From NCBI GenBank assembly GCA_963717705.1, contig CAVQWT010000005.1, positions 1-64,000 on the forward strand: DNA of 64,000 bases. Direction: 5' to 3'. Made by a program: the position numbers and the translations under genes. The DNA is from CAVQWT01 sp963717705. Its GTDB lineage: Bacteria > Pseudomonadota > Gammaproteobacteria > Burkholderiales > Casimicrobiaceae. Below, in pieces: positions 25,851 to 33,610 of the stretch. The stretch's first letter is position 1, and each line of letters starts with the position of its first letter. Below the pieces are notes generated by a model, which had not been told where the DNA came from, made no database searches, and was given only the letters and a program-made list of their open reading frames with translations.

Positions 25851-26774
25851 TCAGCGCCCGTCGAGCCAGGCCGCAACCTGCGGCCAGAGCGTCTCGCGAT
25901 GGCGCGAGCGGAAAAACCCGAAGTGCCCGATCGGTGCGCCGCCGGCATCCGCCGGGGCCAGCGCCCGGGTCCGCCACGTCGCGTTGACATAGAGGCGCCG
26001 CAGATTCTCGGTCGCCGCTGCCGTCGCGAACGAATCGTCGGCAAAGCGCAGCGCCAGCGTGTCCGCCCGTACCGCCCGGAACCGGTCGAGGAGCTCCGCG
26101 CCCGCCGCCTCGTCGGGCCGACCGTCCGGCCGGAGCACCTCCTCGCGGAAGTCGGCATGCCGCCGCCCGGCCCACTGCAGCGCGGCGCCCCGCGGCAGGT
26201 CCTCGAGCAGGTGCAGCCGCCGCCCGGGGAAGTAGCCGACTGCCCGGGTCACCGCCGGCATCAGCACATGCCAGAGCACGTACATCCACGGCCGCGCCCG
26301 CGGCGCGTAGTCGCCGTAATAGCCGGTGTGGGCCCCGACCAGCAGCAGCCGGTCGATGCGCCCGCCGGCCTTCGACAGGCCGGTGACGAAGCCGCCGACG
26401 CTGTGGCCGACGACCAGCCGTTCGGCCGCCGGGTAACGCGCCTCGAGCCAGGCCAGGGCGCCGGTGCAGTCCAGCCGGCCCCAGTCCTCCACCGTCGCGT
26501 CGAAGCCGCGCAGGCTCGCCGGCCGCGACCCGCCGATGCCCCGGTAGTCGTAGACCAGCGTCGGGGTGCCTGACGCCGCCAGCCACGCGGCAAACCGCTC
26601 GTAGTAGGCGCAGACGATGCCCGCGCCGGCGTTCACCAGCGCGACCCGCCGGGGCGCCGGGGCGCCGGGCCGCGCCCAGAGTCGGGCGTGCAGCGGGTAC
26701 CCGTCCGCGGCGGCGACGGTGAGGTCGGCGGCGGCAGGCGGCAGTTCGGAAGCGGGTTCGTCGGAGGGGGTCAT
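25851..26774 (-). CDS. Alpha/beta hydrolase, function unknown
   Basis: A 307-residue alpha/beta-hydrolase fold protein. An oxyanion-side strand RVALVNAGAGIVCAYYERFA is followed by PTLVYDYRGIGGSRPASLRG and the nucleophile elbow VVGHSVGGFVTG (serine in GHSVGG). The acid/histidine region falls in GHFGFFRSRHRETLW. It resembles uncharacterised COG4757-type hydrolases. It lies between rpfG (convergent) and rpfF (divergent), so a role in trimming or turning over an acyl signal is possible, but only position suggests that. Start ATG 26774; an in-frame extension upstream is low-complexity and is not included. Confidence 0.75.
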   Translation of the reverse strand: MTPSDEPASELPPAAADLTVAAADGYPLHARLWARPGAPAPRRVALVNAGAGIVCAYYERFAAWLAASGTPTLVYDYRGIGGSRPASLRGFDATVEDWGRLDCTGALAWLEARYPAAERLVVGHSVGGFVTGLSKAGGRIDRLLLVGAHTGYYGDYAPRARPWMYVLWHVLMPAVTRAVGYFPGRRLHLLEDLPRGAALQWAGRRHADFREEVLRPDGRPDEAAGAELLDRFRAVRADTLALRFADDSFATAAATENLRRLYVNATWRTRALAPADAGGAPIGHFGFFRSRHRETLWPQVAAWLDGR

Positions 26775-27171
26775 CGGGAAGCCGAAACAGCGTGAGGGCA
26801 GGGCCGCCCGCACAGTGTAACCGGGCCGCAAGGCCGACCTGCCGACGGCCCGGCGCCCAGGGCGCCCGACCGCCGGGGCTGCGGCGGCCGCGCTCCGCCC
26901 GCCTTCTGTCGGGCGCACGCCCCCTCCTTCCCCCCTCCCCCCGAAGTGGCGCCGACCGCAGCTGCGGCGGCGAAAATTTGCGCCACCTCAACTTCTTGTG
27001 GTGGACAGCGCGACCGACCTGCGAGATAGTTGCGTCAGCGGATGACGCTTCGCTGCGGGTTTCAGGGTCTCTCGCCCCTTCCACCGCAGCGAGTTCGTCC
27101 GTTATGTCCACCACAGCTGCGTCTCGCGCAGCCGTGGTCTGTCTCTATCCTTGTCCCGAAGGAGTTCCAGC
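26775..27171. other. Intergenic region between the divergent hydrolase and rpfF
   Basis: About 400 bases with no supportable gene. It must hold both promoters, but I see no clear sigma-70 boxes. An imperfect hairpin, ACCAC-x2-CTGCG / CGCAG-x2-GTGGT (27110-27138), lies in the presumed rpfF leader 20 bases ahead of the AAGGAG ribosome site. CCAC/GTGG inverted repeats recur near 26985-27003. Confidence 0.4.
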
Positions 27172-28116
27172 ATGAATGCAATTGCCGACGTGCGCTTCCT
27201 CTCGCAAGCGCAAGCGCAGTTCGACCAGCTCAAGACCCGTTTCGAACCCGAGTTCGGCGTGTATTGGGCGACGATGGCGCCGCGTCCGCGGCCCTGCTTC
27301 AATCCGCAACTGCTGCTCGAACTGCGCTCGTTCATCGACAACATCGTCGACACCGGCGGCCGCATCCGCCACGACGGCGCCGAGCACACGATCAACTACG
27401 CCGTCCTCGCGTCGCAGGCGCAGGGCGCGTTCAACCTCGGCGGCGATCTCGCGCTGTTCCGCAGCGCGATCCTGAATCGCGACCGCGAGCAGCTCACGCG
27501 CTACGCCAAGATGTGCGTCGACGATCTGTACCCGTGGAACCGCAACTTCGATCTGCCGATCACGACGATCTCGCTGGTGCAGGGCAACGCCCTCGGCGGC
27601 GGCTTCGAGGCCGCGCTTGCGAGCACGGTCGTGATCGCCGAGGAATCGGCGCGCATGGGCTTCCCCGAAGTGCTGTTCAACCTGTTCCCCGGCATGGGCG
27701 CGTACAGCTTCCTGCAGCGGAAGGTCGGCCGGCGCATCACCGAGGAGCTGATCACCAGCGGCAATACCTACACCGCGAAGCAGCTCTACGACATGGGCGT
27801 CGTCGACGTGGTGACCCCGGACGGCACCGGCGACGCGGCCGTCTACGGCTACGTGCGCAAGCACTTCAAGGCGGGCAATGGCCGCCGGGCGTTCGAGCGC
27901 GTCCGCCGCGACTTCGAAGCCGTCACGCGTGACGAGCTCGAGCACGTCACGGCGATCTGGGTCGACGCGGCGATGAAGCTGACCGAACGCGACCTCAAGA
28001 TGATGGACCGCCTGGTGCGTGCGCAGGGCAAGCACGAAGCGGCGGAAAGCACCGTTGAGGTCGCCGCAGCCGCGCGGCCGGTCGAACTGAAGCTGGCGGT
28101 CGGCGGCAACGACTGA
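27172..28116 (+). CDS. rpfF: DSF synthase (RpfF, crotonase family)
   Basis: A 314-residue crotonase-fold enzyme that makes diffusible signal factor, a cis-2-unsaturated fatty acid, from 3-hydroxyacyl-ACP by dehydration and thioester cleavage. The two catalytic glutamates are visible: Glu146 in GNALGGGFEAAL and Glu166 in ARMGFPEVLFNLFPGMGAYS. They match Glu141 and Glu161 of Xanthomonas RpfF with a constant offset of 5. The end, IWVDAAMKLTERDLKMMDRL with VRAQGK, is RpfF-specific, unlike general enoyl-CoA hydratases. ATG 27172 has an AAGGAG box 7 bases upstream. It converges on rpfC. Confidence 0.93.
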   Translation: MNAIADVRFLSQAQAQFDQLKTRFEPEFGVYWATMAPRPRPCFNPQLLLELRSFIDNIVDTGGRIRHDGAEHTINYAVLASQAQGAFNLGGDLALFRSAILNRDREQLTRYAKMCVDDLYPWNRNFDLPITTISLVQGNALGGGFEAALASTVVIAEESARMGFPEVLFNLFPGMGAYSFLQRKVGRRITEELITSGNTYTAKQLYDMGVVDVVTPDGTGDAAVYGYVRKHFKAGNGRRAFERVRRDFEAVTRDELEHVTAIWVDAAMKLTERDLKMMDRLVRAQGKHEAAESTVEVAAAARPVELKLAVGGND

Positions 28117-28136
28117 CGGCGGCGGCAAGGCGCAGG

Positions 28137-28387
28137 GTCGTCCGCCCGCGCGAGAGCGGAGGGACGACGCAGCACGCAGCCGCGGCCGGGATCGCGGCGG
28201 TTGCACAGGGAGGAACGGTGGAGGTCCGGTGCGCGAGAGCACCTGGACGGATGCCGAACAGGGCGGTCACGCGCGTGCGAGAGACGCGCAGCCCGCCAGG
28301 CTGAACCGGTGGGCGTCGCGCGGGTGAGAGCGCGCGACGCATCGCCGGGCGCAGGCAGCCAGCGTCGCGCGTGAGAGAGACGCGCGC
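28137..28387 (+). repeat. Array of six evenly spaced stem-loops, most with GAGAG-type loops
   Basis: Between the stops of rpfF and rpfC six hairpins follow each other with centres near 28152, 28189, 28236, 28280, 28326 and 28376, so 37-50 bases apart. (1) GTCGTCC..CCGC, loop GCGAGA, GCGG..GGACGAC. (2) GCCGCG, loop GCCGGGAT, CGCGGC. (3) GTCC-GGTGC, loop GCGAGA, GCACC-x-GGAC. (4) GCGCGT, loop GCGAGAG, ACGCGC. (5) perfect 10-pair GCGTCGCGCG, loop GGTGAGAG, CGCGCGACGC. (6) CGCGCGT, loop GAGAGAG, ACGCGCG. Five of six share a G(N)GAGA(G) loop while the stem sequences vary, which suggests selection on structure and loop. The other strand would show CTCTC loops. Confidence 0.65.
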
Positions 28388-28399
28388 ACCGCATCAGGC

Positions 28400-28438
28400 G
28401 GCGCGGAGTTCCGCGGGACCGGGGCTCCGCGCCGTTTG
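28400..28438 (+). terminator. Terminator-like hairpin downstream of the stem-loop array
   Basis: A perfect 9-pair stem GGCGCGGAG / CTCCGCGCC with a 16-base loop, then GTTTGCTTT. The U-run is broken, so termination of rpfF transcripts may be partial. Confidence 0.5.
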
Positions 28439-28484
28439 CTTTGGCGCGGGGGAATGCAGGGGTGGGATCGACCGGGCGGACCGG

Positions 28485-30722
28485 TCAGGGTGTCGACGAC
28501 CGCGGTTGCGCCGACCGCGTGGAGAGGTGCTCGTCGAGGGCGGCGAAGGTCCGGTCGGCGAGGCTGCGCGCCTCTTCGCTCAGCGCGGTGGCGCGCAGCC
28601 GCAGCGACTCGTGCGAGGACTTCTCCAGCCGGACTGCGAACTGCACCAGCAGCGCCGCACCGACGCTGCCGGCGCCGCCCTTCAGCGCGTGCGCCGCGTC
28701 CTTCACCGCCTCGTAGTTGCGGCTGGCGAGACCGCTGGCAATGTCGCCGACCAATCGCTCGCAGTCGCTGCGGAAACCGCGGACCAGCCGCTCGACGAAC
28801 GTCGGGTCCTTGGACAGGCCGGCGAGCTCGGCCACGATGCGGGCCTCGAGCGGCGGCGTATCGACGACCGTCAGCGACGGCCGCTCGTCGGCGCGGGGCG
28901 GCGCGCCGGTGCGTGCGCGCGTCGACGTCCCCTCGGCCAGGTGACGGTCGATGGCATCGAGCAACACCGAGGCGCGCACCGGCTTGGCGACGAATTCGGC
29001 GGCGCCTGCGGCCATGCATTCGCCGATGATCTCGGCAGTGACGTTGGCCGAGAGGATCAGCACCGGGATCGGCGCCGCGGTGGCGAACTGGTAGAGCTTG
29101 AGGGCCTCGAGCCCCGATACGACCGGCATCGAGAGATCGAGCAGCGCAATGTCGAAGCCACCCTCCTCCAGCGCGTCCAGCGCCTCGTCGCCGTTGCCGA
29201 CGATGACCGGGACGTGGCCTCCCGATTCGAGGATCAGCTGCGTCACGCGCTGGTTGGTCGGATTGTCCTCGGCGACCAGCACGCGCGCGCCGCGGATCTT
29301 GTGGACCTTGGCGCCGGCGGCCGCGGCGGCGACCTGCGACGCCGGCGCGGGCGCGTTGCGCGTCGCCACCGCCACCGCGGCGGCGAGTTCCTCGGTGAAC
29401 TTGGATTCGGGCGGCGCGACCGGGAGCGGCAACTCGACCCAGAACAGGCTGCCTTCGCCGGGAGTGCTCTCGACGCCGATCTCGCCGCCCATGAGGCTGG
29501 CAAGCTGGCGCGCGATCGTCGTGCCGAGGCCGGTCCCGCCGTAGACCCGGGTGATCGAGTCGTCGGCTTGGGTGAACGGGTCGAAGATCCTGGCCTGCTT
29601 TTCGGCGGGGATGCCGATCCCCGTGTCCTGGACCTCGATCCGGACGATGCCGACGTCGTTGGCGCGGTCTCGCAGCTGCGCCCGCAGCGTGACGGTTCCG
29701 TGCTCGGTGAACTTGACCGCGTTCGACAGCAGGTTGAGCAGGACCTGCCGCAGGTGATGCGGGTCGCCGATGAAGCCGCCGGATGCCGCCGGATCGATCT
29801 CGGTCGTGACCGTCAGTCCCTTGTAGCGCGCCTGCGGCAGCACGACCTTGACGATGTCGGTCAGCAGCTTGCCGAGCATGAACGGCTGGGCGCGGATCTC
29901 GATGCGCCCGGCTTCGATCTTGCCCATGTCGAGGACGTCCTCGATCTGCGCCAGCGCGAGCTGCGCGGACGTCGACAGCGTCTCGACGATCTCCCGCTGC
30001 GATTCGGACATGCTCGTCTCGCGCAGCAGGTCGGACATCGCGATCACGCCGTTGAGCGGCGTGCGCATCTCGTGGCTGACGTTGGCGAGGAACCGCCCCT
30101 TGGCGGCATTCGCCTCGTCGGCCCGGCGCTTGGCCTCGGTGATGCGCTGCGCCAGCACGCCGACGTAGAACGGCAGCACCAGCAGCGCGAGCATCATCCC
30201 GGCGCCGATCCACGGGTGCAGGGTCCAGAACGGGGAGACGAGCAGGACGATGCCGAAGCCGACCAGCGACAGCACCTGCGAGACGTGCAGATACTTGCGG
30301 CCGTAGCGGAATCCGTTGCCGAAAGTGACGAAGAGGTAGACGCCGAAGACGATGGCGCCGCCCTCGCCGACGACGAACATGAAGTAGCTGTTCGCGGCGT
30401 TGTCGGCGATCATGCCGATGACCCGGCGGACGACGACGATGCGGCCCTGCTGCTTGGTCGCCAGCAACAGCAGCAGCATCCCGACGGCGAAGGCCAGGAA
30501 GCCGACGGCGAAGATCAGGCCGTGCTCCTCGCCCGGGTCGAGCTCGCCGTGGATGAGGAAGTCGCCGCAGAGCCACAGGGTGGCGAGCAGCGGCACGCCG
30601 ATCCGCAGCAGCACCTGCTCGAGCTCGGGCTTCGGGGCCGCGGCGAGCATCGTCTTCCAACCGGCACGGGTCAGCCAGCGGGTCATCAGGTCGGCGCGCA
30701 GTTCGGCAAGGAAAGCCGGCAT
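28485..30722 (-). CDS. rpfC: DSF sensor hybrid histidine kinase (RpfC)
   Basis: A 745-residue inner-membrane sensor. A five-segment N-terminal membrane domain (about residues 35-190) includes the RpfC-like text FVTFGNGFRYGRKYL and SPFWTLHPWIGAG. HisKA follows with His217 in FLANVSHEMRTPLNG, then the ATPase domain (LLNLLSNAVKFTEHG, VQDTGIGIPAEKQ, GTGLGTTIARQLA). A receiver domain has Asp529 in ALLDLSMPVVSG, and a C-terminal HPt domain has His678 in DAAHALKGGAGSVGA. The order matches Xanthomonas RpfC, which binds DSF and relays phosphate to RpfG. ATG 30722 is chosen because upstream in-frame sequence is low-complexity and the short basic N-terminus MPAFLAELRADLMTRWLTRA fits. Confidence 0.92.
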   Translation of the reverse strand: MPAFLAELRADLMTRWLTRAGWKTMLAAAPKPELEQVLLRIGVPLLATLWLCGDFLIHGELDPGEEHGLIFAVGFLAFAVGMLLLLLATKQQGRIVVVRRVIGMIADNAANSYFMFVVGEGGAIVFGVYLFVTFGNGFRYGRKYLHVSQVLSLVGFGIVLLVSPFWTLHPWIGAGMMLALLVLPFYVGVLAQRITEAKRRADEANAAKGRFLANVSHEMRTPLNGVIAMSDLLRETSMSESQREIVETLSTSAQLALAQIEDVLDMGKIEAGRIEIRAQPFMLGKLLTDIVKVVLPQARYKGLTVTTEIDPAASGGFIGDPHHLRQVLLNLLSNAVKFTEHGTVTLRAQLRDRANDVGIVRIEVQDTGIGIPAEKQARIFDPFTQADDSITRVYGGTGLGTTIARQLASLMGGEIGVESTPGEGSLFWVELPLPVAPPESKFTEELAAAVAVATRNAPAPASQVAAAAAGAKVHKIRGARVLVAEDNPTNQRVTQLILESGGHVPVIVGNGDEALDALEEGGFDIALLDLSMPVVSGLEALKLYQFATAAPIPVLILSANVTAEIIGECMAAGAAEFVAKPVRASVLLDAIDRHLAEGTSTRARTGAPPRADERPSLTVVDTPPLEARIVAELAGLSKDPTFVERLVRGFRSDCERLVGDIASGLASRNYEAVKDAAHALKGGAGSVGAALLVQFAVRLEKSSHESLRLRATALSEEARSLADRTFAALDEHLSTRSAQPRSSTP

Positions 30723-31151
30723 TCTACCCCTCACGCGACGCGCCACCGGACAAATGGCCCCCGGGGCGCGGGTCGAAATGTGCCGGCGGGCGGCAGCCAT
30801 CGTCGGCATCGGCGCTCCGCGGTCGCCCACGAAGCCCAAGGTATCGGTTGACGGCCTGCCGGCACGCCCCAGTCCCGTGGGGCGCTCTCGCTGCCGGCCG
30901 GCCGCTTGGACAAGCTAAAGCAAGCTGCGTGCCGAGGTTCGCAGCCGGACGGATGCGCGCGGACCCGCGGGTTCGCGGGTCCCGGGCGTCGGTCCCTGCC
31001 GCGGCGGTCCGGCGAGGCGAGGCGACGCGGCCCCGGGCTACCCGAGGCCTGTCCCGTCGGGTATCCTTGGACGCCTGCCTCGCACCGCAGCATCCCCGCC
31101 GGGCCGGACCCGGCCACGTCCCGCCGCGCCCAACGACCCCAAGAGCGTCCC
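30723..31151. other. Intergenic region between divergent rpfC and the FabZ-like gene
   Basis: About 430 bases with no supportable coding sequence. A perfect 9-pair hairpin GGACCCGCG-GGTT-CGCGGGTCC sits at 30961-30982 without a T-run. Promoters are not obvious. Confidence 0.4.
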
Positions 31152-31643
31152 TTGAACGCCATCGCCCCCGCCGACGTCAACGAAATCCTCAAGCACATCG
31201 CCCATCGGTACCCGTTCCTGCTGGTCGACCGGGTCGCGGGCGGCGTGCCGGGCGAATCGGTGCGGGTGGTGAAGCTCGTGTCCTGCAACGAGCCTTTCTT
31301 CCAGGGCATGGCGCCGGGCCGGATGGAAATGCCGCAGGTGCTGGTGCTCGAGGCGCTGGCTCAGGCATCGGGCGTGCTGACCCACTATTCCGGCCTGATG
31401 AAGCCGCACGGAGGGTCGCTGATCTTCTTCGCGGCGGTCGAGAACGCGCGCTTCGGCCGCGCCGTGGTCCCCGGCGACGAACTGATCCTCGACGCGCGGC
31501 TGCTGCGCTCGCGGCGGGGCTTCGCCAAGATCCACGGCACCGCCACGGTCGACGGTGACCTCGTCTGCGACGCGGAAATGACGGCGTTCATCCGCGACAC
31601 CACCCCGGACGAGCAGCTGGCACCCGCCGCCCCGACGCCTTGA
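31152..31643 (+). CDS. FabZ-like hotdog-fold protein lacking the catalytic histidine
   Basis: 163 residues, clearly related to 3-hydroxyacyl-ACP dehydratase FabZ: HRYPFLLVDRV, NEPFFQG, VLVLEALAQASGVL, FGRAVVPGDEL. In FabZ the motif is GHFPG, where histidine is catalytic; here the text is GMAPG, with Met53 in its place and Ala for Phe. The catalytic-partner Glu67 is kept. TTG 31152 is the likely start by alignment. It is therefore either inactive as a dehydratase (an acyl-ACP binder or regulator) or uses a changed mechanism. It is followed 85 bases later by a FabH-like synthase and is divergent from rpfC. Confidence 0.8.
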   Translation: MNAIAPADVNEILKHIAHRYPFLLVDRVAGGVPGESVRVVKLVSCNEPFFQGMAPGRMEMPQVLVLEALAQASGVLTHYSGLMKPHGGSLIFFAAVENARFGRAVVPGDELILDARLLRSRRGFAKIHGTATVDGDLVCDAEMTAFIRDTTPDEQLAPAAPTP

Positions 31644-31728
31644 CCGGCGTCATGACGCCGCGCCGCGGTGTCCCGTATCCTCGCCCCTTGTCCCCGCGTC
31701 CCCGCCGGCGCCACCGCAGGAGAGCACT

Positions 31729-32787
31729 CTGACCTTCCCCGTTCCCGTCGTCGCAACCGCGAGCCTGCTGCCCGACACGATCGTCTCGAACGCCGAAATC
31801 GGTGAAATGCTGGTCCACGGTTCCGGCGCCCACGCGCCGGTCGAGGACAGCGCCGCCACGCGTGCGCGCGCCGGCGACATCAAGCGCAAGACCGGGCTGG
31901 TCGAACGCCGGTTCTTCGCCCCCGACGTCAGTCCGATCGCAACCGGACTCGAACTGCTCGAACGCCTGCTCGCCGAGGCCGGACTCGGCTGGGCGGAACT
32001 CGACGGCCTGATCGTGTCGTCGTCGAGCACGCAGGGATTCCCGGGACTGTCGCAGCAGATCGTCGCCGCCGCGCGGATCGTCCATCCCGAGCTCGGGCAC
32101 CCGTTCGTGCTCGACGTTTCCAGCAACGCCTGCACGGGATTCATGTACGGTCTCGGCATCGGCGCCTCGACGCTGGGCACGCTCCGGCAGCGCGCGGTGG
32201 CCGTGCTGGCGATCGAGTTCAGCTCGCGCTGCCTGCGCTACGACAACAAGTCCTTCGGCATCTCGACGTTGTTCGGCGACGCCGCGGCCGGCATGCTGCT
32301 CGCCCCCGACGGCCCGGCGCGGGCGACGCTGGAGTCGATGCGCCTGACGTCGCGGATCGACCGCGACAGCGTCGGGCTGGTCCGCGGCGGCGGCATGCAG
32401 GCCCACCGCCCCGACCTCCCGGTGCCGCTGGAAGCGCGCTGGTTCATGGCGGGCCCCCCGGTGGCGCTGGGCGCCATCGAGATTCTCCTGGACGAGGTGC
32501 GTCACTACCAGTCGACCGGCGTCGAAGTCGACTGGCTGATCCCGCACCAGGCCAACCTGACGCGGATCCTCGAGCCCGCCTGCGACAAGCTGGGGATAGC
32601 GCGCGAGCGGCTGTGCGCGTCGTTCGAGCGCACCGGCAATACGTCGTCCGCCAGCATCCCCCTGCTCGTCGACGAATTGCTGAAAAGCGGCCGGGTCCGG
32701 CCGGGCGACGACGCGGTGCTCGTCGGCTTCGGCGCGAGTTTTTCGGTGGGATCGGCGCACCTGCGGATCGGCGCGCCGCGCGCCTAG
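31729..32787 (+). CDS. FabH-like beta-ketoacyl-ACP synthase III, probable CTG start
   Basis: A 352-residue thiolase-fold enzyme with the full KAS-III triad: Cys135 in SSNACTGFMYGL, His273 in WLIPHQANLTRI, Asn304 in TGNTSSASIPL. It should condense an acyl starter with malonyl-ACP. The N-terminus FPVPVVATASLLPDTIVSNA matches the family, but no ATG, GTG or TTG precedes it; CTG 31729 has an AGGAGA box 6 bases upstream. Starting at ATG 31807 would remove 26 conserved residues. Sequence such as RRFFAPDVSPIATGLELLE places it in the FabH-like group rather than the housekeeping FabH. It may supply chains for a special acyl product together with the FabZ-like neighbour. Confidence 0.82.
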   Translation: MTFPVPVVATASLLPDTIVSNAEIGEMLVHGSGAHAPVEDSAATRARAGDIKRKTGLVERRFFAPDVSPIATGLELLERLLAEAGLGWAELDGLIVSSSSTQGFPGLSQQIVAAARIVHPELGHPFVLDVSSNACTGFMYGLGIGASTLGTLRQRAVAVLAIEFSSRCLRYDNKSFGISTLFGDAAAGMLLAPDGPARATLESMRLTSRIDRDSVGLVRGGGMQAHRPDLPVPLEARWFMAGPPVALGAIEILLDEVRHYQSTGVEVDWLIPHQANLTRILEPACDKLGIARERLCASFERTGNTSSASIPLLVDELLKSGRVRPGDDAVLVGFGASFSVGSAHLRIGAPRA

Positions 32788-32821
32788 CCCGCCGCTTCGC
32801 CGCGCCGGGTCTGCCGACGGG

Positions 32822-33610
32822 CTAGATGCCGTCCCCTACCGGATCCTGGCCGCCGTCGATCCGGTCGTCCAGGCGCAATTCCGGGCGCTCCGCGAGCGCC
32901 TGCCAGACCCCGTCGACGAGCCCCTCGATCGGCCGGAAGCTCGCCTTGTACGCCATCTTGCGGCTGTGGGCGATCCAGTAGCCAAGGTAAAGGTGCGGCA
33001 GCCCGAGCGAGCGAGCGCGGTCGATCTGCCAGAGGATGTTGAACGTGCCGTAGCTGGTCCCGGGCAGCCCGGGCTCGAAGAACGTATAGACCGACGACAG
33101 GCCGTCGACCAGGCGATCGACGAGGCTCACCATCCGCAGCGCCCCGCCCTCGCGGAATTCGACCAGGTCGGTCGCGACGTTGCTGTGGAGCAGGAAATGC
33201 TGGTACTGCTCCCGGCTGTCCTGGTCCATGCCCCCGCCCGGGTGGCGGTGGCGCTGATAGCGCAGGTACAGCGCGTAGTGCTCGGCGTCGAAGGCGAGGT
33301 CGCGGCGGGTCGCGACCAGATGCGCATGGTCGCGCGCGACGCGCCGCTGCGTGCGGCTGGGCTCGAACCGCCCGGCCGGCACGCGGACCGGCACGCACGC
33401 GCGGCAGTGGTCGCAATACGGCCGGTAGGTGAAAGCGCCGCTGCGGCGGAAGCCCAGGCCGACGAGTTCGCTGTAGACCCGGCCGTCGATCAGGTGCGAC
33501 GGCGTCGCCACCTGCGACCGCGCCAGCCGGTCGGGCAGGTAGCTGCACGGGTACGGCGCGGTCGCGTAGAACTGCAGCGCGGCGAGCGGGAGGTCGTTGA
33601 GGCGGGTCAC
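32822..33610 (-). CDS. bpt: Aspartate/glutamate leucyl-transferase (Bpt, N-end rule)
   Basis: 262 residues of the bacterial Ate1-like family that adds leucine to proteins with N-terminal Asp or Glu, marking them for ClpAP. Signature text: PCSYLPDRLARSQVA, YRPYCDHCRACVPVRVPAGR, FEPSRTQRR, LYLRYQRHRHPGGGM and YLGYWIAHSRKMAYKASFRP. GTG 33610 is the start; its GTGA overlaps the aat stop, so the two N-end-rule transferases are coupled. Confidence 0.92.
   Translation of the reverse strand: MTRLNDLPLAALQFYATAPYPCSYLPDRLARSQVATPSHLIDGRVYSELVGLGFRRSGAFTYRPYCDHCRACVPVRVPAGRFEPSRTQRRVARDHAHLVATRRDLAFDAEHYALYLRYQRHRHPGGGMDQDSREQYQHFLLHSNVATDLVEFREGGALRMVSLVDRLVDGLSSVYTFFEPGLPGTSYGTFNILWQIDRARSLGLPHLYLGYWIAHSRKMAYKASFRPIEGLVDGVWQALAERPELRLDDRIDGGQDPVGDGI

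Noticed and set aside
28137..28387. CRISPR array
   Set aside because: The repeats are hairpins with different stems, spacing 37-50, no identical direct repeat of 24 bases or more, and no cas genes.
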